In this document: one piece after another, positions 32,346 to 41,990 of the stretch
Layout: every line of letters begins with the position of its first letter
Position numbering within the stretch: position 1 is the stretch's first letter
Assembly (NCBI RefSeq): GCF_016862115.1
Contig: NZ_BOMI01000033.1
Coordinates: 1 to 64,000, forward strand
Reading direction: 5' to 3'
DNA length: 64,000 bases
DNA from: Paractinoplanes deccanensis
Lineage (GTDB): Bacteria > Actinomycetota > Actinomycetes > Mycobacteriales > Micromonosporaceae
Program-made: the position numbers and the translations under genes
Notes under the pieces: generated by a model
What the model was told of the DNA's origin: nothing
Database searches by the model: none
Seen by the model: only the letters and a program-made list of their open reading frames with translations

Positions 32346-34427
32346 ATGGGGAGATTTATCTGCGGCCGCCGTTCCAAGTGGATCGTCCTCGGCCTGTGGA
32401 TCGTGATTCTGGTCCTGACCGCGCCGCTCGCGGGCCAGCTGAGCAGCGTGGAAAAGAACGACAACTCGGCGTGGCTGCCCGGCGGGGCCGAGTCGACTCA
32501 GGTCATCGAGCTGAGCCGCACGTTCCAGCCGGACGACATCGCGCCGGCCATCGTCATCTACGAGCGTCCCGGCGGGGTGACCCCGGCCGACCTGGCCAAG
32601 GCGCAGGCCGACGCCGCCGAGATGAAGAGCGTCCCGGGCGTGACCGGCGAGATCGTCGGCCCGATCCCGTCCGAGGACAAGCAGGCCATCGAGCTCATCG
32701 TCCCCGTCAAGATCGATGAGGACGGCTGGGAGGCGCTGCCCGACATCGCCGAGCAGATCAGGCAGGTCGCCGAGGGCGGCGCGACGGTCTACCTCGCCGG
32801 CCCGGTGGCCAACGCCGCCGACTCGGCCGACGCCTTCGCGGGCATCGACGGCACGCTGCTCTACACCACGCTGATCGTGGTGGCGATCATCCTGCTGGTC
32901 ACCTACCGCAGCCCGGTGCTCTGGCTGCTGCCGATCGTCAGCGCCGGCGTGGCCCTGATGGTCTCGCAGGCCGTCATCTACCTGCTCGCCAAGTACGCCG
33001 ACCTGGTGGTCAACGCGCAGAGCTCCGGCATCCTCACCGTCCTGGTCTTCGGCGCGAGCACCGACTACGCGCTGCTGCTCGTCGCCCGATATCGCGAGGA
33101 GCTGAGACGGCACGAGGACCGGCACGAGGCGATGCAGTTCGCCCTGCACCGCGCCGGTCCCGCGATCATCGCGAGCGGGGCCACGGTCGCGATCGGCATG
33201 TCGATCCTGACGCTCGCCGAGCTCAACTCGACCAGCGGTCTCGGCCCGGTGGCCGCGATCGGCATCGTCGTGGGTCTCGCCGCGATGCTCAGCCTGCTCC
33301 CGGCGCTGCTGGTGATCTGCGGCCGCTGGCTGTTCTGGCCGGTCAAACCCCGCTTCGGTACGGCGGAGCCGACCGCCACCGGCTTCTGGGCGCGGCTCGG
33401 CACGCGCATCTCCCGCCGCCCGCGCACGGTGTGGATCGCCACGGCGCTGGCGCTGGGCGCGATGGCGCTCGGCCTGCTCCAGCTCAACGCGACCGGGCTC
33501 ACCTCGGCCGAGCAGTTCACCTCCGAGAAACCCTCGGTGGTGGCCGAGCAGGTGCTGGCGCGGCACTTCCCGGCCGGCGGCGGCCAGCCGGTGACGGTGA
33601 TCGCCGACGCCGACGCGGCGGCCCAGGTGCGCAGCGCCTTCGCCGCGGTGCCGGGCATCAGCGAGGTCGCCGAGCCGGTGATCAAGGACGGCCTGGCGCT
33701 CATCGACGGCACCCAGACCGACGCGCCGGACACCAAGGCGGCCCAGCAGACGGTCGAGCGGGTGCGCGACGCCGTGCACGCCGTGCCGGGCGCGAACGCC
33801 AAGGTCGGCGGCACGTCCGCGGCGCTGCTCGACATCAACAACGCCAACGACCACGACAACCGGCTGATCATCCCGCTCGTGCTGGCCGTCGTGCTGGTGA
33901 TCCTGGCGCTGCTGCTGCGGGCCATCGTGGCGCCGTTGATCCTGATCGCCACGGTGGTGCTGTCGTTCGCGGCCGCGCTCGGGGTGAGCGCGCTGGTGTT
34001 CCGCCACATCTTCGACTACCCGGCCGAGGACACGTCGTTCCCGCTGTTCGTCTTCGTGTTCCTGGTCGCGCTCGGCATCGACTACAACATCTTCCTGATG
34101 ACCCGGGTGCGCGAGGAGGCGCAGACGCACGGCACCCGCAAGGGCGCGCTGATCGGCCTGGCCGCCACCGGCGGCGTGATCACCTCGGCGGGCATCGTGC
34201 TCGCCGGCACGTTCGCGGCGCTGGCCAGCCTGCCGCTGGTGGCGTTCGTCGAGATCGGCTTCGCGGTGGCGTTCGGCGTCCTGCTCGACACCATGATCGT
34301 CCGGTCGATCCTGGTCACGGCGCTCAACCTGGACGTCGGGCGGCACATGTGGTGGCCGTCGAAGCTCGATCGCCGCAAACCGGACGAAACCCCGTTGTCA
34401 GCATCTGAACCGGAGCTTACGCACTGA
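32346..34427 (+). CDS. MMPL-family RND transporter
   Basis: Inner-membrane transporter of 693 residues with two copies of the RND pattern. Each has one helix, a large outer domain (about 45-165 and 380-490) and a bundle of five helices. MMPL signatures include FGASTDYALLLVARYREELR in the first half and LGIDYNIFLMTRVREEA in the second, where the GxxxDY-type motif carries the proton-relay Asp. It may export lipids or small compounds. It starts with an ATG in ttcatcatggggag. No TetR or MarR regulator is adjacent. Confidence 0.9.
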   Translation: MGRFICGRRSKWIVLGLWIVILVLTAPLAGQLSSVEKNDNSAWLPGGAESTQVIELSRTFQPDDIAPAIVIYERPGGVTPADLAKAQADAAEMKSVPGVTGEIVGPIPSEDKQAIELIVPVKIDEDGWEALPDIAEQIRQVAEGGATVYLAGPVANAADSADAFAGIDGTLLYTTLIVVAIILLVTYRSPVLWLLPIVSAGVALMVSQAVIYLLAKYADLVVNAQSSGILTVLVFGASTDYALLLVARYREELRRHEDRHEAMQFALHRAGPAIIASGATVAIGMSILTLAELNSTSGLGPVAAIGIVVGLAAMLSLLPALLVICGRWLFWPVKPRFGTAEPTATGFWARLGTRISRRPRTVWIATALALGAMALGLLQLNATGLTSAEQFTSEKPSVVAEQVLARHFPAGGGQPVTVIADADAAAQVRSAFAAVPGISEVAEPVIKDGLALIDGTQTDAPDTKAAQQTVERVRDAVHAVPGANAKVGGTSAALLDINNANDHDNRLIIPLVLAVVLVILALLLRAIVAPLILIATVVLSFAAALGVSALVFRHIFDYPAEDTSFPLFVFVFLVALGIDYNIFLMTRVREEAQTHGTRKGALIGLAATGGVITSAGIVLAGTFAALASLPLVAFVEIGFAVAFGVLLDTMIVRSILVTALNLDVGRHMWWPSKLDRRKPDETPLSASEPELTH

Positions 34428-34476
34428 CCGCTCCGCGTCGCAGAGTCCCCCTCACAAGCTGAGGAGGCGACGCCGG

Positions 34477-35475
34477 ATGAAGGCTGTACGGGTACACGCG
34501 TACGGGAAGAGGCCGTCGGTCGACGACGTGCCGGAGCCGAAGGTGACCGGGCCGTTCGACGTGCTGGTGCAGGTGGGCGCGGCGGGACTCTGCCGCACCG
34601 ACCTGCACATCGTCGAGGGGCAGTGGGCGGAGAAGTCCGGCGTCCAGCTGCCGTACGTGATCGGGCACGAGAACGCGGGCTGGGTGCGCGAGGTCGGCGC
34701 CGCCGTGACCAACGTGGCGCCCGGCGACGCGGTCATCCTGCACCCGCTGGTGACGTGCGGGCTGTGCCGGGCGTGCCGGCGCGGCGACGACGTGCACTGC
34801 GAGAGCTCGAAGTTCCCCGGCATCGACACCGACGGCGGGATGGCCGAATACCTGCTGACCAGCGCCCGGTCCGTGGTGAAGCTCGCCGACGGGCTGGAGC
34901 CGGCAGCGGTGGCCGCGCTCGCCGACGCGGGCCTGACCGCCTACCACGCCGTCCGCAAGGCCGTGCCGCTGCTGCACCCCGGCTCGACGTGCGTGGTGAT
35001 CGGGGCGGGCGGCCTCGGCCACATCGGCATCCAGTGCCTGGTGGCGATGACTGCGGCCCGGGTGATCGTCGTCGACCCGAACCCGCGCGCCCGCGACCTG
35101 GCGTCCGAGCTGGGTGCGCACGAGGTCGTCGAGAACGGCGACGGCCTGGACGACAGCGCCCACGTCGTGCTCGACTTCGTCGGCGAACAGGGCGCCGAGC
35201 GGGTGGGCCTGGCGATGACCCGCCGCGCCGGCAGCTACTTCGTGATCGGGTACGGCGGCAAGGTCGACATCCCGACCATCGACCTGATCTCCACCGAGCG
35301 CAACATCATCGGCAACCTGGTCGGCTCGTACACCGATCTGGACGAACTGATGACGCTCGCCGCGCAGGGCCGCGTCACGCTGCACACGAAGCAGTATCCG
35401 CTGGCTTCGGTCAACGAGGCCATGGACGATCTCGAGGCCGGCCGGCTCCAGGGCCGCGGCATCCTGGTGCCGTGA
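34477..35475 (+). CDS. Zinc-dependent alcohol dehydrogenase (MDR family)
   Basis: NAD(P)-dependent dehydrogenase of 332 residues. The catalytic zinc site is seen in GLCRTDLHIVEG and IGHENAGWV. The structural zinc site has four cysteines in CGLCRACRRGDDVHC. The cofactor fold has IGAGGLGHIGIQCL. It resembles propanol-preferring bacterial alcohol dehydrogenases. The substrate range is not visible. It follows the MMPL gene by 49 bases behind gaggagg and is probably in the same direction only by chance. A structured intergenic region separates it from the convergent IclR gene. Confidence 0.9.
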   Translation: MKAVRVHAYGKRPSVDDVPEPKVTGPFDVLVQVGAAGLCRTDLHIVEGQWAEKSGVQLPYVIGHENAGWVREVGAAVTNVAPGDAVILHPLVTCGLCRACRRGDDVHCESSKFPGIDTDGGMAEYLLTSARSVVKLADGLEPAAVAALADAGLTAYHAVRKAVPLLHPGSTCVVIGAGGLGHIGIQCLVAMTAARVIVVDPNPRARDLASELGAHEVVENGDGLDDSAHVVLDFVGEQGAERVGLAMTRRAGSYFVIGYGGKVDIPTIDLISTERNIIGNLVGSYTDLDELMTLAAQGRVTLHTKQYPLASVNEAMDDLEAGRLQGRGILVP

Positions 35476-35524
35476 TGAACCGCACGGACGGGCAGAGCTC
35501 CTTCGTCGTCGACGGGCGCGCGTG

Positions 35525-35599
35525 AACGGGCGCCGAGACGGCCTGCCGAAGGCCACGAGCGGTGCCTACCGGTGACACCGATCAGTGAAGGCGCCCGTT
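35525..35599. terminator. Structured convergent intergenic region
   Basis: Ten-base arms aacgggcgcc (35525-35534) and ggcgcccgtt (35590-35599) are perfect inverts. Two smaller hairpins lie inside: ggcct/aggcc and cggtg/caccg. The distal arm overlaps the end of the IclR gene. It may block read-through from either side. Confidence 0.4.
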
Positions 35600-36376
35600 T
35601 CGGGTCGCGCTTGCCAGCGACACCGCTCGCGTGGCGCGCACCGCGCCCAGCCGCACCGCCCGCTCCACCGACCACCGGTCCGAGCGCAGCCTGCCCGTCG
35701 GCATCGAGATCGCCACCGCACCCACGAACCGCCCCGCCGCGTCCGTCACCGGCGCGGCCATGCAGCTCAGCCCGGCCTGGAACTCGTCCACCTCGACCGC
35801 CAGGCCGGTGCCCGCCACCTGGCGCAACTGCCGGCGCAGCAGGGTCAGATCCGTGACCGTGCCCGCCGTCACCGACGGGAGGCCGTGCACCAGGATCGCC
35901 TCCAGCTCGTCCGGCGGCAGCATGGCGAGCATCAGCTTGCCGAAGGCCGTCGCGTGCGGCACCTGATGAAAGCCGACCCCGAGAGGATTGATGCGCGGAT
36001 GCCGGGGACACTCCGCCACGTGCGCCACGATCATCTCGTGGTCGCGCAGCGCCGCGTAGTAGGCCGCCGCCCGCGCCTCCCGATGGACCACCGACGCGAC
36101 CCGGCGCACCTCCGGCGGCACCGCGATCTGCCGGTGCAGGCCGCGCGCGAGATCGTCGACCCGGTGCCCCAGCGCGTACGCCCGCTCCTCACCCAGGTGG
36201 ACCAGATAGCCGCCGTTCACCAGGGTCGTCAGCAGGTGATACGTCGTCGGCAAGGTGAGACCCAGCGCTGTCGCCAGCTCCTTCGCCGTCACCGGCCCGC
36301 CCGCGGCGGCAAAATGATCAAGTACTCGCATCGCCCGCTCGACGGACTGCAGGACGCCGGTGCCCTTGCCGCTCAT
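35582..36376 (-). CDS. IclR-family transcriptional regulator
   Basis: Regulator of 264 residues. The winged helix is at the N-terminus (VLQSVERAMRVLDHFAAAGG, then TAKELATALGLTLPTTYHLL). The ligand-binding domain follows, with HATAFGKLMLAMLP and the C-terminal AAPVTDAAGRFVGAVAISMP. IclR proteins sense small aromatic or organic acids. It is divergent from the quinol monooxygenase-like gene, with 71 bases between starts, and so may control it. It also faces the alcohol dehydrogenase gene tail to tail. Confidence 0.92.
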   Translation of the reverse strand: MSGKGTGVLQSVERAMRVLDHFAAAGGPVTAKELATALGLTLPTTYHLLTTLVNGGYLVHLGEERAYALGHRVDDLARGLHRQIAVPPEVRRVASVVHREARAAAYYAALRDHEMIVAHVAECPRHPRINPLGVGFHQVPHATAFGKLMLAMLPPDELEAILVHGLPSVTAGTVTDLTLLRRQLRQVAGTGLAVEVDEFQAGLSCMAAPVTDAAGRFVGAVAISMPTGRLRSDRWSVERAVRLGAVRATRAVSLASATRNGRLH

Positions 36377-36447
36377 GTCCCCAGCCTGCGTGCCGGGCCA
36401 CGATGGGGAAAGCCCGCTTCCTGATCGCGCGAAAGGTGGACACCGCC

Positions 36448-36774
36448 ATGATCTTCATTACCGCCAAGTTCCGCATCAAGCCCGAGCACGCCGACGCCTG
36501 GCCGCGGATCTCCGCCCCGTTCACCCAGGCCACCCGCTCCGAGCCCGGCTGCCTCTGGTTCGACTGGTCCCGCAGCCTCGACGACCCCACCGAGTACGTC
36601 CTGGTCGAGGCCTTCCGCGACGGCGACGCCGGCGCCGCCCACGTGGGCTCGGCCCACTTCAAGCAGGCCCAGCAGGACCTCCCGCAATACCTCGTCGCCA
36701 CCCCGAAGATCATCAGCCAGACCGTCGGCCAGGACGACTGGGCCGAGCTGGGCGAGCTGGCCGTTCGCCCCTGA
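36448..36774 (+). CDS. Antibiotic biosynthesis monooxygenase-type (ABM) protein
   Basis: Small dimeric-type protein of 108 residues from the ATG at 36448, which follows gaaaggtgg; an earlier in-frame ATG at 36403 overlaps the promoter area of the IclR gene. It has the ABM ferredoxin-like fold: FITAKFRIKPEHADAW, GCLWFDWSRSLDDPTEYVL and AHFKQAQQDLPQYL. This is the YgiN-like group, some of which oxidise quinols without a cofactor. It is divergent from the IclR gene. A perfect hairpin follows the stop. Confidence 0.85.
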   Translation: MIFITAKFRIKPEHADAWPRISAPFTQATRSEPGCLWFDWSRSLDDPTEYVLVEAFRDGDAGAAHVGSAHFKQAQQDLPQYLVATPKIISQTVGQDDWAELGELAVRP

Positions 36775-36781
36775 GCGGTGC

Positions 36782-36811
36782 GGCGGAAGCGCTCAGGCGG
36801 GCGCTTCCGCC
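36782..36811. terminator. Perfect bidirectional terminator-like hairpin
   Basis: Arms ggcggaagcgc (36782-36792) and gcgcttccgcc (36801-36811) are exact inverts, with an 8-base loop. It lies eight bases after the ABM gene stop and overlaps the 3' end of the convergent MFS gene, so it can serve both. Confidence 0.75.
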
Positions 36812-37941
36812 AGCTCCCGGCGGCCGGCGGCGCGCCGACGCGTACCTATCAGGAAAGCGACCCCACCCACCCCCGCCGCCACCGCGCAGAGCAGCAGGGT
36901 CGCCCGGTAGCCGAAGTGCGAGATCGCGACGCCGGACACGATGCCCGAGACCAGCAGGCCGGCCGTCGACGCGTTCGCGAAAAGGGTGGTGGCCCGCCCG
37001 GTCGCCGGGGCCAGCAGGTCCTGGAAGTAGCGGATACCGGCCGCCCCCACGATGGCGATGCCCACGCCGCGCAGGGCCTGGCCCAGCACGAGCAGCGGCA
37101 TCCCCGTGGACACCACCGTGAGGGCGTAGTAGCCGACGAACGACCCGAAGCCGCCGGCGATCAGGGCGCGCTGGCTCAGCCTGGCCGGGAGCACCGCCAG
37201 CCCCAGCGTGGCCACCACCTCGACGGCGGCGCACACGCTGAGCAGCACACCGACCGACGCCGCCGGCTGGTGCAGCGCGCGCGTGACGTACAGCGGCAGC
37301 GCCAGCCCGCCCGCGAACATCGCCGTGAAGAACAGCGTGACGCTCACGGTCAGCAGCACGGGCGTGCGGCCCGGCGCCGAGCCGGCCGCCTGGACCACGC
37401 CGGGCTTCGGCACCGCGAACACGGCGAGACCGGCGACCAGGAACACCGCCGCGGCCGTCCACATCAGCCACGAGTAGCCGGCCCGGGACAGCACCAGCGC
37501 ACCGAGCAGCGGCCCGACCGCCCACGCGAGCGACCACGCCGACCGCAGCAGCGGCACCGAGCGCTGCCCGGCCGCCCCCTCGCCGAGCACGGCCCGCGCC
37601 AGCGAGAACAGCTGCGGGAACGCCGCACCCATCGCCCCGAGGATCGTCCCCGCCATCAGCAGCAGCACCAGAAAGCTGGACACCCGGGGCAGCAGCGCAT
37701 AGCCCGCCGCACCCACCAGGATCACCGCGATGCCGTACGCCCGCGCCGGCCGCCGGTCGAACAGCCGCCCCAGCCACCAGCCGATCGTGATCCCGCCGAC
37801 CGCGAACACCGACGACCACACACCGATCTGCAGCGGCGTCAGCCCCACCACATCCGCCGCGAACAGCACGATGTACGAGTGGGCCATCGAGTCCGCGACC
37901 CCGAGCAGGAGAACAGCACCGAACAACGCGAGAAAGGGCAC
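36793..37941 (-). CDS. MFS transporter
   Basis: Membrane transporter of 382 residues with twelve predicted helices. The GTG at 37941 (VPFLALFGAVLLLGVADSMA) is chosen because gaagg precedes it and the first helix then starts at once; the frame opens 24 codons earlier. The motif between helices 2 and 3 is GWWLGRLFDRRPARAYG, the usual MFS loop. Its layout resembles SetB-type sugar efflux permeases. The exported compound is unknown. The stop lies in a shared terminator hairpin. Confidence 0.85.
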   Translation of the reverse strand: MPFLALFGAVLLLGVADSMAHSYIVLFAADVVGLTPLQIGVWSSVFAVGGITIGWWLGRLFDRRPARAYGIAVILVGAAGYALLPRVSSFLVLLLMAGTILGAMGAAFPQLFSLARAVLGEGAAGQRSVPLLRSAWSLAWAVGPLLGALVLSRAGYSWLMWTAAAVFLVAGLAVFAVPKPGVVQAAGSAPGRTPVLLTVSVTLFFTAMFAGGLALPLYVTRALHQPAASVGVLLSVCAAVEVVATLGLAVLPARLSQRALIAGGFGSFVGYYALTVVSTGMPLLVLGQALRGVGIAIVGAAGIRYFQDLLAPATGRATTLFANASTAGLLVSGIVSGVAISHFGYRATLLLCAVAAGVGGVAFLIGTRRRAAGRRELAEAPA

Positions 37942-37980
37942 CCGACCTTCGTACCGGCCCACCTCGCGAAACGATATCGA

Positions 37981-38273
37981 TTTATCCCACCGGCAGCGCG
38001 AACCGCCCGGCACGCCCCTCGACCGCCGCGGAAGCGAAGAAGGCCACCTCCGCCCGCGTCACTACGGCGGTCCCTGATGCGGCCCTCGTACCACCTGACC
38101 AGCGTGGCCGTGTCCGTGGTGACCTGGCCGTCCTCGGTGAATCCGGGCGCCTCGGCGCAGACCTCGTTGCCGGTCGTGGCAACGACGAGCCAGTAACGGT
38201 TCGGCGGGCGCCGGTCGGTGATGTCGAACCGCACCACGACGCGTCCGCTCGACTCGATGATGTGGAGGCCCAC
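37981..38273 (-). pseudogene. Possible frameshifted remnant with an SCP2-like domain
   Basis: From an ATG at 38273 the minus strand reads VVVRFDITDRRPPNRYWLVV, then CAEAPGFTEDGQVTTDTATL and VRWYEGRI. This pattern is found in the C-terminal part of some HxlR-like regulators with an SCP2-type tail. Past that point another frame with strong G/C third positions continues (VVTRAEVAFFASAAVEGRAG) to a stop at 37981. A helix-turn-helix is missing, since the upstream VOC stop is only 4 bases away. A truncated, frameshifted relic is the simplest reading. Confidence 0.35.
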
Positions 38274-38277
38274 GTGT

Positions 38278-38679
38278 TCACCGCTCGAGCTCCTCGAAGA
38301 GGGTGACGTGCAGGTCGCCCGGGGCGTCGAGACGGGCGTTCAGTGAGCGCCACGGCGTCTCGGTCGGGGGCGCGACGACCCGGGCGCCGGCCGCGGTGGC
38401 CTCGGCTGTGCGGGCGGGCGCGTCGTCCACCTCGAACGCTATGCGGAAGCGGGGCGCGACCGGCCGGCCCACCTCGACGTCGTCGACGTAGCGGTGGTGG
38501 GCCGGGTTCGCCAGCTCCAGGGTGGCCCGCCCGGCCTCCAGGATCATCACCCGTTCGTCGCCGTCGCCGCTGAAGGCCGCCTCCTCGGGCAGCCCGAGCG
38601 CGTCCCGGAAGAACGCCACCGCGGCGTCGAAGTCCTCGACCTCGACGATCAGCCGCATCTGCCGCACCCGGCCGGTCAT
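38278..38679 (-). CDS. VOC-family protein
   Basis: Protein of 133 residues from the ATG at 38679 (an in-frame ATG nine codons earlier is less likely). It has the VOC fold: MRLIVEVEDFDAAVAFFRDA, LGLPEE, then the second module with RIAFEVDDAPARTAEATAAG and a final APGDLHVTLFEELE. This is the glyoxalase/dioxygenase-like superfamily. The function is unknown. It is followed after 4 bases by a relic. Confidence 0.85.
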   Translation of the reverse strand: MTGRVRQMRLIVEVEDFDAAVAFFRDALGLPEEAAFSGDGDERVMILEAGRATLELANPAHHRYVDDVEVGRPVAPRFRIAFEVDDAPARTAEATAAGARVVAPPTETPWRSLNARLDAPGDLHVTLFEELER

Positions 38680-38764
38680 CGCCGCGCCTCGCCTGCGAGC
38701 ACCCATTCCTCGATCATGTCGACACCCTTCCGGCCGGGCCGTTCGGTGGCAAGCCCTTGAGGCG

Positions 38765-39952
38765 TCACAGGCACTTGGCGTCCATCAGCCGTTCCGCCTC
38801 GGCGCGGACCTTGGGCAGGGCGTCGAGCACCTCGTCGATGCGCGCGACGAAATCGCGGACGACGTCGCCGGGCAGCAGCACCGAGCGGGACTCCTCGAGG
38901 TCACCGTCCGCCGTCCCTCGGTCGGGCGGGAGCAGTTGGACGGTCTTCGGGGCCGACGTCAGGATCGCGCGCATCTTCGACAGGTCCGACGCCCTCTCGT
39001 CGAGGAACGTGGCGACGGCGGTGCGTGGCTCCCAGAAATCCTCGGTCATCCCGTGGACGTCATGCGGGTGGTGCTTCGCGGTGCAGGCCGGCCAGTCGAA
39101 TTCGCGCCCGTACCGCATCTCCACGAGGCTCCGGTTCACCACCACGCGCTGGGCGAACTTGCCGATCAGGGATACGAGGCCCGCCGGGTCCTCGATGTCC
39201 GGCAACGCGCGGAACACCACCACGAACGGGTCGCCGACGTCCACCGCCGCGCCGTTGTTGTACGACAAGGACATGGCGATCCGGTAGAAGGTCGTGCTCC
39301 TCCAGGACCAGCTCGGCGGGTCGATCAGCTGGACCTCGAACCTGTCCGCCCCGGCCGGCTCGACCGCGAGCGCGACGGCGCGGCTGACCCGCTGCTCGCC
39401 GTCGCGCGGCGGCGGAAGGGTGACAGGGTAGGTGGCCGACGACCTCAGCACCGCCCCGGCGGTGTACGACAGGACGAACTCGTGCGGGGTGTACCGGAAG
39501 GACTCGGCAATGGTGAGGTCGATGCCGTTCAGCACGGCCGTGACCGTGCCGCTGTTGACGACGCGGACGTCGACGGTCACCACCCGCACGCCGGGAGAGG
39601 GCCGCAACGGCAGCAGCTCGTCCTCCTCCGGCTCGGCCGGGGGCATCGTCGACGCGGCGAACCGCACGCCGGCGATCTCGAGCCGTGCCCCGCCGGGCCG
39701 GGCGCCGGCTTCGTAGCGCCGCTGGGCCCACCACACGAGGACCCCGGAACCGGCCACCGCGACGATCGACCCGGTCAGCCACCACAGAGACTGCTCCTTC
39801 ATGGACGGCAGCCACGCCGGCCACCAGCTCACCTCGCTGCCGGTCGCCGCGTTCGCCGCCACCGAGGCCAGGCCCGCCGCCGCGGCGGCGATCACCGCCG
39901 CCACCAACACCAGGAAGAGCCCCCGACCCCGCACGAGCCCATCCAAGCGCAC
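38765..39952 (-). CDS. Membrane-anchored protein of unknown function
   Basis: Protein of 395 residues. Two hydrophobic helices lie in the first 75 residues (GLFLVLVAAVIAAAAAGL, then LWWLTGSIVAVAGSGVLVWW). The rest is soluble. A beta-rich domain (about 90-250) has VVTVDVRVVNSGTVTAVL and FYRIAMSLSYNNGAAVDVGD. The last 120 residues are mostly helical. I do not recognise a family. It is alone on its strand and divergent from a broken STAND gene. Confidence 0.7.
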   Translation of the reverse strand: MRLDGLVRGRGLFLVLVAAVIAAAAAGLASVAANAATGSEVSWWPAWLPSMKEQSLWWLTGSIVAVAGSGVLVWWAQRRYEAGARPGGARLEIAGVRFAASTMPPAEPEEDELLPLRPSPGVRVVTVDVRVVNSGTVTAVLNGIDLTIAESFRYTPHEFVLSYTAGAVLRSSATYPVTLPPPRDGEQRVSRAVALAVEPAGADRFEVQLIDPPSWSWRSTTFYRIAMSLSYNNGAAVDVGDPFVVVFRALPDIEDPAGLVSLIGKFAQRVVVNRSLVEMRYGREFDWPACTAKHHPHDVHGMTEDFWEPRTAVATFLDERASDLSKMRAILTSAPKTVQLLPPDRGTADGDLEESRSVLLPGDVVRDFVARIDEVLDALPKVRAEAERLMDAKCL

Positions 39953-40097
39953 CCTTCGCCGTCGTCACCACCCCGCTTTCCGGCGGCCGCCCTGGTGGCG
40001 TCGTGAAAGCGAGCGAACAAGGCCGACACTCGCGCGGCGGACGCTGTGCTGCCCGGACCCGCGTCAGTACGGTGTGGACGTGCGTGGCGGCTTATCA

Positions 40098-41963
40098 ATG
40101 AGGTTTCGGCGGCGCCTGTGGTGGTCGGGAGTGCCGGCCGCCGTCGCCGGCGTGGGCGCATGGGCCGCCCTGGCTGACAACAAGGCCGGATGGACGGCCG
40201 TGTCCGCCTCCGCCGCTGCCGTGGCCGGCGCCTTCGGGCCCACGATCGCCGATCGGCGCGCCGCCCGCCAGGACCGCCGGGAGCGGCAAGCTCGCCGCAT
40301 GCGGGACATCGAGTCGGCGGAGTTTCCGCAGTCGGTGGCGCTGCTCCTGCATCCACGCCGGCACGTGGTCGAGTTCTTCGGCCGCGGCTGGGTTCTTCGA
40401 GAGCTGGAGAACTGGGTCGCAGACCCGTCGGCCTCGGCCGTTCGGCTGCTGATCGGAGCGGGCGGAGTGGGAAAGACCCGTCTCGCGTGGCACTTCTGCC
40501 GCCGCGTGCCCGGCCGGACGTTCGTGCCCGTCCGGCTGCAGCGCCGCGCAGCGATCCGACGGCACGAAGGTGCTGCTGCTCGCCCGCAACGCCAACCTGT
40601 GGTGGCGGACGCTCTCGGCGGCATACCCCGAGCAGGGCCACCTTGTCGACGCGCTCACCGTCCCGGGCAACGTGATCGAGTTGAGCGCGCGCATCGAGGA
40701 ACGGGCACCCGGCCAGATCGTGGCCGGCGCCGTGGCCGCCTTCGCCGAGCATCTGCGCCTTCCCGTTCCGCCCCTGCCGCAGTGCCATGGCGATCCGGAC
40801 ACGCCGATTCTTCGTCTGCACGCAGAGGCTCTGGTGGCCGTCCTGAGCGGCGGCCACCGCTCCGGCTCGGCCGATGTGCTGGCCGAGGTGTTGGCTCACG
40901 AAGCCCGGTATTGGCGAAGCGTTGCCCGGCGCGCGGGCCTTCCCGCCGGCGAGGAACCCGATTCGGACATCGCGCTGCGGCAGCTCGCCGGCCAGGCGGC
41001 GCTGCTGGGCGCTTCCGGCGACGACCAAGTGGCCGACCTCGTCAGCAGGGCGCCGTCGTTGGCCGGTATCGATCGGCGTCTCACACGGCGCTACGCCGGC
41101 TGGCTGACCAGTCTGTACCCGGCCGAGGCGGCGGGCGGCGACCTGGGCGCCGTCCATCCTGACCTCCTCGCCGAGTCCCTCGCCGTGCAGGTACTACACG
41201 AGCAGCCGCCCGACAGGCGCACCGCCCTCTTTCAGGGTTTGTCGGCCGCTCAGGCGGCCCAGGCGCTGACGACGCTGGGGCGAGCAAGCGCTCACCAACC
41301 GGACGCCGATGCGATGATCACCATCGCACTCGACGCGGACGTCCCCCGCATGACTGAGGCAGTCATTACGATCGCCGTCCAGTTCCCTCGCCAGTTCACG
41401 CCACGGATGACTGCCGCGGTCGCTGCCAAGCCCCTCGGGCGGCAGGTGGCCGGCGCTCTCGTGGAGCGGGCGACAATCCGGACGCCTATCTGCCCGACCT
41501 GGCCATGTCGCTGCTCAACCCAGCGTTTCAAGCCGTCGTGGACGGGCAGCCGGCGGAGGCGCTGGGTGCCACCGAGGAAGCAATCTTCCTGTACCGGCAG
41601 CTTGCCGCTCGCAATCCCGAAGCCTATGTGCCGGGCCTCGCGGACTCACTGAACAGCCATGCGCTCGAGCTGGTTCGGGCCGGCCGATCGCATGAGGCGC
41701 TCGAGGCCTGCGCGGAAGCGGTCAGTCTCCTGCGCGCGGCAGTCGGCGCGGAGGGGGATGCGCACCTTCCGAACCTCGCGGTCTACCTGGTGGATCTCGC
41801 CCGTATCACGCTCTGGAGCGAAGGCGACGTCGCTCGCTCCGTCGAGATCACCGAGGAGGCCTACCGTTACCTCGACGAGCTCGCCGCGCGGGATCCTCGC
41901 TGCTTCCGCGGCCTCCGCGAGGCCGTCAGGAGAGATCAGTTCCGATTTGCGTACCGGCACTGA
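40098..41963 (+). pseudogene. Broken STAND-NTPase/TPR gene
   Basis: Three consecutive frames hold parts of one protein. The first, from the ATG at 40098, has an N-terminal hydrophobic segment (VPAAVAGVGAWAAL) and a P-loop (LLIGAGGVGKTRLA, residues 118-131). It fails near 40555, where another frame continues with VLLLARNANLWWRTL and a helical region to about 41470. A third frame then gives NPDAYLPDLAMSLLNPAF and TPR-like repeats (EAIFLYRQLAARNPEAYVPG) to the stop at 41963. The Walker B region seems missing and the TPR tract is short. The order (membrane segment, STAND NTPase, TPR) matches large actinobacterial signalling or defence proteins. Confidence 0.65.
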
Positions 41964-41990
41964 CGGCGGCTCATGCCCTAGGGTCGGGCC

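Noticed and set aside
31458..34346. A 962-codon open frame on the minus strand
   Set aside because: It is antisense to the MMPL transporter and overlaps smpB in another frame; composition is low-complexity.
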